From contig JAISVA010000005.1 of the NCBI GenBank assembly GCA_031271815.1, positions 1-64,000 of the forward strand: a DNA stretch of 64,000 nucleotides, written 5' to 3'. The notes under the pieces are model-generated. The model was not told where the DNA came from, did no database searches, and worked only from the letters and a program-made list of their open reading frames with translations. A program made the translations under genes and the position numbers. Shown here piece after piece: positions 15,342-25,617 of the stretch. Within the stretch, counting starts at the first letter, position 1. Every line of letters begins with the position of its first letter. Source of the DNA: Prevotellaceae bacterium. Lineage in GTDB: Bacteria > Bacteroidota > Bacteroidia > Bacteroidales > Paludibacteraceae.

Positions 15342-15784
15342 AACAATAGTGATCACAGATACAAGTTGTCTCATTGCTTTATCAAAAATTGGAGCTTTTG
15401 CGTAAACTGTACAAAAGAGTCATCATATCGAAAGAAATTGCCGGAGAATTTGTAGAACCGTTGTCAACTTGGTTTGAGATACTTGAAGTTGCAAACAAAA
15501 ATTATCAGCGAATACTCAAAATTTCGTTGGATAAAGGGGAATCTTCTGCCATTGCTTTAGCTTTCGAGATAAACGATGTTATGTTGGTTTTAGACGACCT
15601 TAAAGCACGAAAAGAGGCTCAGAAACTTGGATTTCGAATAACAGGAACTTTGGGTGTGTTGTTTTCGGCAAAACAGAAAAATGTGATAAATTCCTTAAAA
15701 TTCTACTTGGATAAATTACGGGAGACAGATTTTAGAATTGCAGATAATATTGTTTCGGAATTGCTAAACAGAAGCAATGAATGA
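15334..15784 (+). pseudogene. PIN-domain (DUF3368) toxin gene broken by a frameshift
   Basis: The ATG at 15334 overlaps the antitoxin stop. Its first frame gives METIV-like MLETIVITDTSCLIALSKIG with the first catalytic Asp of the PIN fold, then hits a stop at 15403-15405. The rest of the protein continues in the +1 frame to 15784: LELLRKLYKRVIISKEIAGEF, LDKGESSAIALAFE (acidic site) and LVLDDLKARKEAQKLG with further conserved acids. The N-terminal and C-terminal parts together match one DUF3368 protein of about 150 residues. Unless frameshifting is programmed, the toxin is inactive. Confidence 0.75.
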
Positions 15785-15862
15785 AGCATAATTTTCTCAA
15801 CAGTAGGAATTGTTGAGGTAATTTTTTCTTCCAATTCTTCCCGAAAAAGACGATTAAATCCT

Positions 15863-15892
15863 TTGAATATTCAGCCGTTTAATCTATTTTTG
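15863..15892 (+). promoter_or_regulatory. Promoter of the succinate dehydrogenase/fumarate reductase operon
   Basis: TTG (15863-15865), 19 bases and TATTTTTG (15885-15892) match the Bacteroidota consensus exactly. The sdhC start codon is 64 bp downstream of the -7 element. Confidence 0.8.
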
Positions 15893-15956
15893 CGTGGCAA
15901 AGAAATTTTGTTAAAATATCTAACAGTAAATATTCACTAAAAACTCTTTATTATTT

Positions 15957-16646
15957 ATGTGGTTACTTAATTCTTCGATTGGGAAGAAACTGATTATGAG
16001 TATATCAGGGGTCTTCCTTATTCTTTTTTTATTGTTTCACATGTCTATGAATATCGTAGCTGTCTTTTCGGCGGATGCGTATAATATGATATGTGAATTG
16101 TTGGGCGCTAACTGGTATGCACTGGTAGGAACGGCTGTGTTGGCAGGCGGTTTTCTGGTTCATATCGTGTTTGCTTTTATGTTGACGCTGCAAAATCAAA
16201 AAGCGCGTGGAAATCAATCGTATGCCGTTTCGGAAAGGCCGAAAGGAGTAGATTTTGCATCTCAAAACATGTTTATTTTGGGAACAATCGTGGTGTTGGG
16301 ACTGATTATGCACTTTGCCCAGTTCTGGTACAAAATGCAGTTTGCCGAGATTTTGGGGCATCACGAAGTTGAACTGGGAACAGCCGTTGTAGGCGTTGCC
16401 GACGGCGCTGCTTTTATCAAGTACTGGTTCAGCAATCCGATCATCTGTATCCTTTACCTGATTTGGTTTGCCGCTTTGTGGTTCCACCTGACACACGGTT
16501 TTTGGAGCGCCATTCAAACAATCGGCTGGAGCAACCAGATTTGGTATAACCGCTGGAAATGTATCTCTAACATCTTTGCAACCGTAGTTTTTCTTGGTTT
16601 CGCATTGGTTGTCGTTACATTTTTTCTTAAAAGTCTTTGTGCTTAA
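15957..16646 (+). CDS. sdhC: Succinate dehydrogenase/fumarate reductase cytochrome b subunit
   Basis: The 229-residue di-haem membrane anchor of complex II exchanges electrons with menaquinone. Five transmembrane segments are visible (starting at about residues 13, 60, 100, 155 and 200) with haem-ligand histidines in LFHMSMNIV, FLVHIVFAF, LIMHFAQFW and LWFHLTHGFWSAIQTIGW. In anaerobic Bacteroidales the complex works mainly as a fumarate reductase in fumarate respiration; direction cannot be read from sequence. First gene of sdhCAB, with a 62-bp gap to the flavoprotein gene. It could equally be named frdC. Confidence 0.93.
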   Translation: MWLLNSSIGKKLIMSISGVFLILFLLFHMSMNIVAVFSADAYNMICELLGANWYALVGTAVLAGGFLVHIVFAFMLTLQNQKARGNQSYAVSERPKGVDFASQNMFILGTIVVLGLIMHFAQFWYKMQFAEILGHHEVELGTAVVGVADGAAFIKYWFSNPIICILYLIWFAALWFHLTHGFWSAIQTIGWSNQIWYNRWKCISNIFATVVFLGFALVVVTFFLKSLCA

Positions 16647-16708
16647 TCAACCGGTTCGTTGAAAGAACATTGAAAAATAATAAATCATAAAATTGAAAAA
16701 TATTCATT

Positions 16709-18652
<1,944 letters not shown>

Positions 18653-18657
18653 AAATA

Positions 18658-19413
18658 ATGGAAAAGACAATTAATATAACGCTCAAAGTGTGGCGGCAGA
18701 GAGGTCCGAAGGAAAATGGTGCTTTTGAGACTTTTCAATTGAAAAATATTTCCACAGACAGTTCATTCCTGGAAATGCTGGATGTGTTGAATGAACAGCT
18801 CGTCAGTGAGCAAAAGGAACCAATCGTGTTTGACCACGACTGCCGCGAGGGTATCTGCGGTATGTGTTCCCTTTATATCAACGGACACGCCCACGGACCG
18901 GACGAAGACGTAACCACCTGCCAGTTGCACATGCGTAAGTTCAAGGATGGCGAAACTATCACTGTTGAACCCTGGCGTTCGGCAAGTTTTCCTGTAATCC
19001 GCGACTTGATGGTGGATCGCAATGCATTCGATAAAATCATTCAGGCTGGCGGATACACTTCCGTCAATACCGGCGGTGTGCCTGATGCCAATTCGATTCC
19101 AATCTCGAAAATCGATGCGGATGAAGCAATGGACGCAGCCTCCTGTATCGGTTGCGGCGCTTGCGTGGCAGCTTGTAAAAACGGTTCGGCAATGCTGTTC
19201 GTTTCGGCAAAAGTATCTCAATTGGCGTTGTTACCGCAAGGTAGAGTGGAGGCCGCTGCCCGCGTGAAAAAAATGGTTGCCAAGATGGACGAGCTCGGTT
19301 TCGGGAACTGTACCAATACCCGCGCCTGCGAGGCTGAATGTCCGAAAAACGTCTCAATCGCCAATATTGCACGCATGAACAGAGAGTTTATCTGTGCGAA
19401 ATTGAAGGATTGA
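18658..19413 (+). CDS. sdhB: Succinate dehydrogenase/fumarate reductase iron-sulfur subunit
   Basis: The 251-residue electron-transfer subunit. The N-terminal plant-ferredoxin domain binds [2Fe-2S] with C62, C67, C70 ([10 protein letters not shown]) and C88. The C-terminal part has [11 protein letters not shown] and, later, [16 protein letters not shown] for the [4Fe-4S] and [3Fe-4S] clusters. It links the flavoprotein to the cytochrome b subunit. It ends the operon; a hairpin of the GGGGCTGTCT family follows about 55 bp downstream. Confidence 0.95.
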   Translation: MEKTINITLKVWRQRGPKENGAFETFQLKNISTDSSFLEMLDVLNEQLVSEQKEPIVFDHDCREGICGMCSLYINGHAHGPDEDVTTCQLHMRKFKDGETITVEPWRSASFPVIRDLMVDRNAFDKIIQAGGYTSVNTGGVPDANSIPISKIDADEAMDAASCIGCGACVAACKNGSAMLFVSAKVSQLALLPQGRVEAAARVKKMVAKMDELGFGNCTNTRACEAECPKNVSIANIARMNREFICAKLKD

Positions 19414-19467
19414 TTTCCGGTTAAAGCATAATTGCAGAAACGGAAAGTTCAAAATATTCAAAAAATT

Positions 19468-19499
19468 AAGGGGCTGTCTAAAAAGAAAGACAGCCCCTT
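19468..19499. terminator. Bidirectional terminator between sdhB and tRNA-Ala
   Basis: AAGGGGCTGTCT (19468-19479) and AGACAGCCCCTT (19488-19499) form a perfect 12-bp stem with an 8-nt A-rich loop. T-rich sequence lies on both outer sides, so it can serve sdhCAB (plus) and the tRNA (minus). It belongs to the GGCTGTCT/AGACAGCC family seen elsewhere in the window. Confidence 0.8.
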
Positions 19500-19513
19500 A
19501 GAATTTTGTTTTG

Positions 19514-19587
19514 TGGAGATTACCGGACTCGAACCGGTCACCTCGACACTGCCAGTGTCGCGCTCTAGCCAGATGAGCTAAACCCCC
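19514..19587 (-). tRNA. tRNA-Ala (anticodon GGC)
   Basis: The minus strand folds as a full cloverleaf of 74 nt: acceptor GGGGGTT/AATCTCC, D stem GCTC/GAGC, anticodon stem CGACA/TGTCG with loop CTGGCAG, T stem ACCGG/CCGGT with loop TTCGAGT. The anticodon is GGC, reading GCC/GCU. A G3.U70 pair, the alanine identity element, is present. CCA is not encoded. Confidence 0.95.
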
Positions 19588-19601
19588 GTCGAAATTCGTT
19601 G

Positions 19602-19609
19602 CAAAGATA
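19602..19609 (-). promoter_or_regulatory. -7 element of tRNA-Ala
   Basis: The minus strand reads TATCTTTG, 14 bp before the mature tRNA 5' end. The -33 TTG is not at the expected place. Confidence 0.5.
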
Positions 19610-19631
19610 AGCAGTTTTTTGAAATAAATAG

Positions 19632-19639
19632 TATCTTTG
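19632..19639 (+). promoter_or_regulatory. -7 element of the DUF4286-ruvC unit
   Basis: TATCTTTG matches TAnnTTTG, 17 bp before the start codon at 19657, divergent from the tRNA promoter. Confidence 0.5.
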
Positions 19640-19656
19640 TCGAAAAAGATATTTTT

Positions 19657-19959
19657 ATGATTGTTTTTAATACAACATATCTCGTTTCTTTAGATGTTCA
19701 CGATGCATGGCTTCAATGGATTTCCTTCCGGCACATTCCGTCGATGCTTGATACCTCTTTTTTTATTGAGCATCGCCTTTTTAAAGTTTTGGTTGATGAG
19801 GAGCAAGGGATAACTTATTCACTTCAATTCTCATCGCCCGATATGGCTACGATAGAGGAATGGCAAAAAAAACACCGTGCGGAGACGGAAGCCGACCTGC
19901 GAGAAACTTTTGGCGAATCGGTTATGTCTTTTTCTACCCTTCTTGAAGAAATCAAATAG
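19657..19959 (+). CDS. DUF4286 family protein
   Basis: The 100-residue cytoplasmic protein has the DUF4286 layout: IVFNTTYLVSLDVHDAWLQWI, FRLFKVLVDEEQGITYSLQF and a C-terminal helix TEADLRETFGESVMSFSTLLEEI. It looks like a small ferredoxin-like alpha/beta fold. Function unknown. It lies 3 bp before ruvC, a pairing seen across Bacteroidales, which suggests co-expression. Confidence 0.8.
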   Translation: MIVFNTTYLVSLDVHDAWLQWISFRHIPSMLDTSFFIEHRLFKVLVDEEQGITYSLQFSSPDMATIEEWQKKHRAETEADLRETFGESVMSFSTLLEEIK

Positions 19960-19962
19960 AAA

Positions 19963-20541
19963 ATGACACATAACAAACAGGAAAAAGAACGGATTATTTT
20001 AGGAATTGACCCCGGTACGTTGATCATGGGATACGGGTTGTTAAAAATAACTGAAAATAAGCCACAATTATTGGTTATGGGAGTATTGGATTTAAAAAAA
20101 TACGATGACCCTTATTTAAAATTACAAAAAATATTCAACCGTACATTGGCATTGATCGACGAGTATCATCCGGACGAATTGGCGATTGAAACTCCTTTTT
20201 TTGGAAAAAACGTGCAGTCCATGTTGAAACTTGGCAGAGCGCAGGGTGTTGCTATTTCAGCAGCATTGCATCGAAATTTGCCGATAACGGAGTATGCTCC
20301 GCTAAAAATTAAGATGTCTATTACGGGTAACGGCAACGCCTCGAAAGAACAGGTAGCCGAGATGCTGCGGCGTTATTTGAAAATTCCGCAAGAGAATATG
20401 TTGCCTCAATTGGATGCGACAGACGGATTAGCTGCTGCAGTTTGTCACTTCTTTCAAACCAACTCGTTTCAACAGACAAAAAAATTTACAGGTTGGAAAG
20501 ATTTTGTTTCTAAAAACGAAAATAGAATAAATATAAAATAA
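19963..20541 (+). CDS. ruvC: Crossover junction endodeoxyribonuclease RuvC
   Basis: The 192-residue Holliday-junction resolvase has the catalytic acids in place: D16 in ILGIDPGT, E76 in LAIETPFF, and D151/D154 in [13 protein letters not shown]. The DNA-contact segment [21 protein letters not shown] is intact. Length is slightly above the 170-190 norm because of a basic C-terminal tail. It acts with RuvAB, which is not in this window; ruvX (another resolvase family) is at 32 kb. Confidence 0.95.
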   Translation: MTHNKQEKERIILGIDPGTLIMGYGLLKITENKPQLLVMGVLDLKKYDDPYLKLQKIFNRTLALIDEYHPDELAIETPFFGKNVQSMLKLGRAQGVAISAALHRNLPITEYAPLKIKMSITGNGNASKEQVAEMLRRYLKIPQENMLPQLDATDGLAAAVCHFFQTNSFQQTKKFTGWKDFVSKNENRINIK

Positions 20542-20547
20542 ATTTTG

Positions 20548-20555
20548 TAACTTTG
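20548..20555 (+). promoter_or_regulatory. -7 element of the Wzz-like gene
   Basis: TAACTTTG matches TAnnTTTG, 29 bp before the start codon at 20585. No TTG at the -33 position. Confidence 0.4.
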
Positions 20556-20584
20556 GGGGCTGAAAAATAAAAGGTAAGACAAGC

Positions 20585-21514
20585 ATGGAGAAAAATAACG
20601 AACAACAAGAATTGGATTTATTTTCGTTACTGGAAAAAACCGGTAATTTTTTGTACGGCATACTAAAGAAAATAGCCGGATTCTTTGGATATTTATTGCA
20701 ACTTACGTTTAGGTATTACTATGTGTTTTTTCTTTTTATGTTTGCGGCTGCCGCTTATTCATATTATGTAACACACGGCGCTCGAAGGCTATATAAGGCT
20801 GAGTTTAGAGTGATTCTGAACGATGGCGATCTTAATACCTATTCCGAAATAATCAGTTCTTTAAATCGTTATTTAGAGAACAGGGATTCGGAAAGATTTG
20901 ATGATCTCCTGCAAATACCACCGCAGGAAAGAGGGAAAGTGGGTGGAATTTTTCATAGTGTTGTTGAAGGACAGGATTCTGTAGTAAAAAATACTATTAT
21001 CGGAATTACAGTTGGTATATCCAGTCCGGAAGTCTTTCCGACTATAGAGAAGGCATTGATTGATTATTTCAAAAGAAATGATCATTTTAATTCTCTTAAC
21101 GCAGTTCGTATCGCATCATTGAAAGAGCGTGAAAGAATTTTAGAAAAAGATATTGCAGCAATAGATAGCTTGCAGAAAATCGAATATTTCCAGAAAACGA
21201 ATGAGTCCGTAATTAAAGTAGATCAAAAAATGATTTTAAAGACGGAAAAACAGATGTTTTATGCCGATAAATTGAAATTGCTGGAAGAAAAAGAAGCGGT
21301 ATCCAAAGAATTAGCAACCCAACCGGAAGTAGTAACGGTAGTAAGCGAGTTTTTGCCAAGTCTGAAACCGTATGTCTCTATGCGTCATGTAATTGTAAAA
21401 TATGTGCTTGCCGCTTTTTTACTATTTCTTTTTCTTGCTTTACTTTGGGATAACCGGAAATCAATTATCAGCTATTTACGAAAAAAAGATACGGATTTAA
21501 AAACTGATGCGTGA
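20585..21514 (+). CDS. Wzz-like inner-membrane protein (chain-length-determinant type)
   Basis: The 309-residue product has two transmembrane segments: residues about 40-62 (YYYVFFLFMFAAAAYSYYV) and about 272-292 (VLAAFLLFLFLALLW). Between them is a periplasmic region with coiled-coil helices (ASLKERERILEKDIAAIDSLQKI, KLKLLEEKEAVSKEL). This is the architecture of Wzz/polysaccharide co-polymerase proteins, although no tyrosine-kinase domain or Pro-rich Wzz signature is present. No polysaccharide genes are adjacent. It converges with the radical SAM gene, with only 16 bp between stops. Confidence 0.65.
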   Translation: MEKNNEQQELDLFSLLEKTGNFLYGILKKIAGFFGYLLQLTFRYYYVFFLFMFAAAAYSYYVTHGARRLYKAEFRVILNDGDLNTYSEIISSLNRYLENRDSERFDDLLQIPPQERGKVGGIFHSVVEGQDSVVKNTIIGITVGISSPEVFPTIEKALIDYFKRNDHFNSLNAVRIASLKERERILEKDIAAIDSLQKIEYFQKTNESVIKVDQKMILKTEKQMFYADKLKLLEEKEAVSKELATQPEVVTVVSEFLPSLKPYVSMRHVIVKYVLAAFLLFLFLALLWDNRKSIISYLRKKDTDLKTDA

Positions 21515-21530
21515 AAAAGGACAGGGGATT

Positions 21531-22547
21531 TTAAATTGAAATCTCCGAGCATTCTTTACATATTTCCGGTACATTTCGTTGTTGAAAAAAGATTTCTCTA
21601 AATTGCATGGCTTTCGGGTTTTTCCAAAGTTCGTCCAAACGGTTTTCTTTTAAATTTCCATAAGCGTATTTTGCCTCCTTATCATAGCAACACGGAGCCA
21701 TATTGCCATCCCAGGTGATTACGGCGCCGCACCATTGCCTCGGGCAATATTTCCTTTTTTTCTTTATCAGGTAAAAATTCCCGGATGCTCCTTTTTTATA
21801 TCGCGAATAAACCGGATTGTCCGGAGGTAATATTTCGGATGATTGACCGGTATTATTTATTTGTGCCGATTTGATGGAAATCCTGTCCGCTCCAAGTTGT
21901 TTACCTAATTCTTGAAACCGTTTTGTTTCCCTTTCATTATGTTTAAAAACAATAAATTGCAATTCAACCAACGGATAATTTGTTTTTAGCTCCTTCTTTA
22001 TTTTAGCCAGTGTTTTAATGCCCGAGATAACTTGATTGAAATCGCCTCCTTTACGATATCTTTGGTACGATTCAGGAGTGACCCCGTCAAGACTGATAGT
22101 CAGAAAATCCAACTTTGATAAAACCAGCCCTTTTACATTCGTTTCGGATAAAAAATGTCCGTTGGTGGACGAGGCTACAAAAATCCCTTTCGACTTGGCA
22201 TGACGAACAAAATCGATAAACCGCGGATGCAAAAAAGGTTCTCCCTGGAAATAAAGGAGCAGATAACATAATTCGCTATACACCTGGTCTATGATTAGGT
22301 TAAAATCATCCGGTAATATTTTCCCCTTTTTTCGTTCCATTTTCTTGCTTCCGGTCAAACATTCCGGACAAAAAAGATTGCAATTATTTGTCGGCTCAAT
22401 AGAAAGAGTTACCGGTTTTGCCGATATTCTCGTTTTCTTTGTCAAAACGGAAATATAAAATTGCAAAAACAGCAACAGCGCATTCTTGATTTTTTGTAAA
22501 GTAAGCGTCCTGCAAAAGCGGTAACCGTATCGTATCAGAAACTGCAT
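21531..22547 (-). CDS. Radical SAM/SPASM domain protein
   Basis: The 338-residue radical SAM enzyme has C56, C60 and C63 in EPTNNCNLFCPEC for the SAM-binding [4Fe-4S] cluster, YFQGEPFLHPRF and TNGHFLSE in the barrel, and a C-terminal SPASM cysteine set (CPRQWCGAVITWDGNMAPCCYDKEA; CKECSEI) for auxiliary clusters. SPASM enzymes modify peptides or act as anaerobic maturases; no peptide substrate gene is obvious beside it. The strand facing the Wzz-like gene suggests independent control. Confidence 0.88.
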   Translation of the reverse strand: MQFLIRYGYRFCRTLTLQKIKNALLLFLQFYISVLTKKTRISAKPVTLSIEPTNNCNLFCPECLTGSKKMERKKGKILPDDFNLIIDQVYSELCYLLLYFQGEPFLHPRFIDFVRHAKSKGIFVASSTNGHFLSETNVKGLVLSKLDFLTISLDGVTPESYQRYRKGGDFNQVISGIKTLAKIKKELKTNYPLVELQFIVFKHNERETKRFQELGKQLGADRISIKSAQINNTGQSSEILPPDNPVYSRYKKGASGNFYLIKKKRKYCPRQWCGAVITWDGNMAPCCYDKEAKYAYGNLKENRLDELWKNPKAMQFREIFFQQRNVPEICKECSEISI

Positions 22548-22686
22548 ATTTAAAAATTTAATAATCGTAAAGCTACAAATTCTTTTTTTAGTGTTAAAAA
22601 AATAAGACGCAAAAAAGAGTTTTTAACTTTTTGCCGAAGAAAAAAATAAAAAGAATCATAAAGCGTAATTTTTTGGAGTATAAAAA

Positions 22687-22716
22687 TTGTATTTAGAGAA
22701 AAAAATTATACTTTTG
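22687..22716 (+). promoter_or_regulatory. Promoter of the DUF2795 gene
   Basis: TTG (22687-22689), 19 bases and TACTTTTG (22709-22716) match the Bacteroidota consensus exactly. A leader of about 60 nt precedes the start codon at 22784. Confidence 0.78.
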
Positions 22717-22783
22717 CAATCCTTGTACAAATGGAGAGTTGTATTCTAAACATATTAAGTTTAATATTTTTATCCTTGCTATT

Positions 22784-23005
22784 ATGTATTGGACATTAGA
22801 ATTAGCGTCAAAATTGGAAGATGCCCCATGGCCTGCCTCAAAAGATGAGTTAATAGACTTTGCAATGCGATCGGGGGCTCCGTTAGAAGTAATTGAAAAT
22901 CTTCAGGAAATGGAAGATGAAGGCGAAATTTACGAAAGTATTGAAGACATTTGGCCTGATTATCCAAGTAAAGAGGACTTCTTTTTTAATGAAGAAGAGT
23001 ATTAG
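22784..23005 (+). CDS. DUF2795 family small acidic protein
   Basis: The 73-residue product from ATG 22784 (MYWTLELASKLEDAPWPASK) is the usual length of DUF2795 proteins of Bacteroidota. It has WPASKDELIDFAMRSGAPLEVIENL and a strongly acidic tail (EDEGEIYESIEDIWPDYP). A TTG 15 codons upstream would add a hydrophobic extension not seen in the family, so I reject it. Function unknown; conservation and the strong promoter suggest an abundant housekeeping protein. Confidence 0.85.
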   Translation: MYWTLELASKLEDAPWPASKDELIDFAMRSGAPLEVIENLQEMEDEGEIYESIEDIWPDYPSKEDFFFNEEEY

Positions 23006-23144
23006 ACAATAGTAAAAACAGGTGTTTTTCAATGAGATAGCATCTTTTGGACAAAAAAATGTTTTAAAAAACTCATTTTTATTGTAAATTATTGTAAAAA
23101 TTACTAATATTGTTGCCGGTTTTCCGGCGATTGAGTATCGGAAT

Positions 23145-24119
23145 ATGAAGAAAAAACGGTTAATATTTTTCTTTTTTCTTGGTTTCTTTCTTGGAGAGAT
23201 GCAAGCGCAGTTTGATGCTCAATTTAGCCAGTACGTTGAAAACAAAGCAGCGATAAATCCGGGATCAATAGCAGAAAACGATCTGCTCAATCTTTTTGGA
23301 GCCTATCGATGGCAATGGGCGGGATTTAAAAATGCCCCTTCCGATATGTTTTTTTCGGTAAACGCCCCAGTCGATATCGCAGGAACGAAACACGGGGTAG
23401 GATTAAGTTTTTTACGAAGTAGTGCCGGTTTATTTGTAAACCAAAGTGTTCTTTTACAGTATTCTTATAAAATGAAACTCTTTGACGGAGAGTTGGGTTT
23501 AGGTTTGAATGTCGGTTTTATGAATCAAACATTCGATCCGGACGGCAGAATTGACTTGACCGGAGGTGCGGGAAAAGAAGACGGGAATGATTTTCACGTT
23601 GAAAATGATCCTTCTGTGCCAAAAGGAGGTCAAGACGATATGCCGATTGCCTTTGACGCAGGTTTTGGCGCTTATTTTTCAAACAAAAAAATGTATGTGG
23701 GATTATCAGCGCTGCACTTGACGGCACCAAATATGAGTTATGACGGCTTGGCAAAAGATTTATACGTGCCTCGTGTATATTATTTAACAGGAGGATACAA
23801 TATTTCACTTTCAAACACGTTATTTACTGTAAAACCCTCGACTTTAGTCAAAACGGACTTTAAGTCTTATCAAATGGAGTTAACAGGTTTATTGGAATAC
23901 AATAAAACAATACAGGGAGGGCTCTCTTATCGGTTTCAGGATGCTTTTGTATTTATAGTTGGAATAAATTTATTTAGTGGTTTATATGCGGCTTATTCTT
24001 ATGATTTGCCTGTTTCAAGGATGATCTTATCCGGAGGAAGTCATGAAATTTCATTGCGGTATAGTTTTAAACCACAATTTTCGGGACAGAGCAAGCATAA
24101 AGTTGGAAATATATTATAA
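23145..24119 (+). CDS. porP: PorP/SprF family type IX secretion outer-membrane protein
   Basis: The 324-residue product has a signal peptide (cleavage after MQAQ near residue 22) and the PorP/SprF pattern: FDAQFSQYVENKAAINPGSIA, LFGAYRWQWAGFKNAPSDMFFSVNAPV, then repeated beta strands to the C-terminus. In Porphyromonas gingivalis PorP is required for type IX secretion and is encoded just before porKLMN, as here. It starts the cluster, 26 bp before gldK. A GCCGG/CCGGC hairpin lies in its 5' leader at about 23115-23128. Confidence 0.88.
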   Translation: MKKKRLIFFFFLGFFLGEMQAQFDAQFSQYVENKAAINPGSIAENDLLNLFGAYRWQWAGFKNAPSDMFFSVNAPVDIAGTKHGVGLSFLRSSAGLFVNQSVLLQYSYKMKLFDGELGLGLNVGFMNQTFDPDGRIDLTGGAGKEDGNDFHVENDPSVPKGGQDDMPIAFDAGFGAYFSNKKMYVGLSALHLTAPNMSYDGLAKDLYVPRVYYLTGGYNISLSNTLFTVKPSTLVKTDFKSYQMELTGLLEYNKTIQGGLSYRFQDAFVFIVGINLFSGLYAAYSYDLPVSRMILSGGSHEISLRYSFKPQFSGQSKHKVGNIL

Positions 24120-24145
24120 AAAGCAAATTAAGTAATTCAAATATC

Positions 24146-25558
24146 ATGAAGAAGTTATTTATTATTTCATTTTCGTTAATCACGTTACTAATCACCGGGT
24201 GTGGAGGAGAGAATGGTGAGTTGGTGGGAGTTTATCAAAAGTCGTGGAAAGAGCCTACTCCTTACGGAATGTTGTACATTAAAAGGGGGTCGTTTACAAT
24301 GGGACAGAATGATCAGGATGCAAACTGGGCACTGACATCACAGTCAAAAACCGTTGCAGTAGATGCATTTTGGATGGATGAAACCGAAATCACGAACGGA
24401 GAATATAAACAATTCCTAATTTGGGTAAGAGATTCTATTGCAAGAGAAAAACTGTCAGGCATGGACGAGTCTTTTAAAATCACACAGGATAAAAAAGGTA
24501 ACGATTTGAAAGTTCCTATTTTGAATTGGAAGAAGAAAATTCCATGGAATAAACCAAACGAAGACCAGGCAGCTGCGTTGGATAGTATGTTTTACATGGG
24601 CGAAGATGCGATAGATATTGATAGACAATTGAACGGAATGATTCTAATGTACAGATATTCATGGGTGGATTACGTACAAGCAGCTAAAAAAGAAAATAAA
24701 TTTGACGTTTTGCGTGGTGGCTATAATCGTAGTATTGAAGGTTTAGGTACGACTAAAGACAGTGCGGATGTTATGGTTAGAAAAGATACTTCGTTTGTTA
24801 ATGAACAAGGACATATTGTCAATCAAACAGTATATAGAGAGTTAAAGCGTCGTTCGGATTTTATTTCTCACAGAAAAATCAATATTTATCCGGATACACT
24901 TTGTTGGATACGTGATTTCACTTATGCTTACAATGAGCCATACATGAAAATGTATTTTGCTCATCCCGGATATGGCGAATATCCGGTTGTAGGAATTTCT
25001 TGGGAACAAGCGCAAGCATTTTGTCATTGGAGAACTTATTTGTTCAATTCGTTCCAGATTAAAAATAAAGGAGTAAGAGTACAAGACTACCGTCTTCCTA
25101 CCGAAGCCGAATGGGAATATGCCGCACGAGGAGGAAAAGATCTTTCGATGTATCCTTGGGGAGGTAATTACGTACGTACATCGAAAGGATGTTTTCTTGC
25201 CAACTTTAAACCGCAAAGAGGTAATTATACCGATGACGGACATTTAATTACGGCTAAAGTCGCATCTTATCCTCCTAACGATTTCGGATTATATGATATG
25301 GCAGGAAATGTGTCGGAATGGACATCTTCGGCTTTTCATGAATCCAATTACAGTTTCGTTCACGATATGAACCCCAGTTACGAATACAATGCAAAAAGTT
25401 CGGATCCGGATGTGTTGAGGCGTAAAGTGGTAAGAGGAGGTTCTTGGAAAGATGTAAGTGTCTTTTTGCAAAGTGGTGTTCGTACTTATGAATATCAATC
25501 AGAAAACCGTTCTTTCATCGGATTCAGATGTGTTCGTAGCTATATTGGAGTGGAATAA
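24146..25558 (+). CDS. gldK: Type IX secretion ring lipoprotein GldK/PorK
   Basis: The 470-residue outer-membrane lipoprotein forms, with GldN, the periplasmic ring of the type IX secretion system. Its signal peptide ends in the lipobox LITGC (Cys near residue 19). The rest is a SUMF1-like fold: GMLYIKRGSFTMGQND, FWMDETEITNGEYKQFL, VVGISWEQAQAFCHWRT, YRLPTEAEWEYAARGG, LYDMAGNVSEWTSSA, VVRGGSWKDVSV, FIGFRCVRS. The FGE catalytic cysteines are absent, as expected for GldK. Length and gene order match PorK. Confidence 0.93.
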   Translation: MKKLFIISFSLITLLITGCGGENGELVGVYQKSWKEPTPYGMLYIKRGSFTMGQNDQDANWALTSQSKTVAVDAFWMDETEITNGEYKQFLIWVRDSIAREKLSGMDESFKITQDKKGNDLKVPILNWKKKIPWNKPNEDQAAALDSMFYMGEDAIDIDRQLNGMILMYRYSWVDYVQAAKKENKFDVLRGGYNRSIEGLGTTKDSADVMVRKDTSFVNEQGHIVNQTVYRELKRRSDFISHRKINIYPDTLCWIRDFTYAYNEPYMKMYFAHPGYGEYPVVGISWEQAQAFCHWRTYLFNSFQIKNKGVRVQDYRLPTEAEWEYAARGGKDLSMYPWGGNYVRTSKGCFLANFKPQRGNYTDDGHLITAKVASYPPNDFGLYDMAGNVSEWTSSAFHESNYSFVHDMNPSYEYNAKSSDPDVLRRKVVRGGSWKDVSVFLQSGVRTYEYQSENRSFIGFRCVRSYIGVE

Positions 25559-25617
25559 TCAAAAAAGAGAAGAATAACAAACAAAAATTTATTAACCTTA
25601 AATAAAAAAGTAAAAAA

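Noticed and set aside
24146-25558. Annotation of GldK as an active formylglycine-generating enzyme
   Set aside because: The SUMF1 fold is present but the catalytic cysteines are missing, and the gene sits in the type IX secretion cluster.
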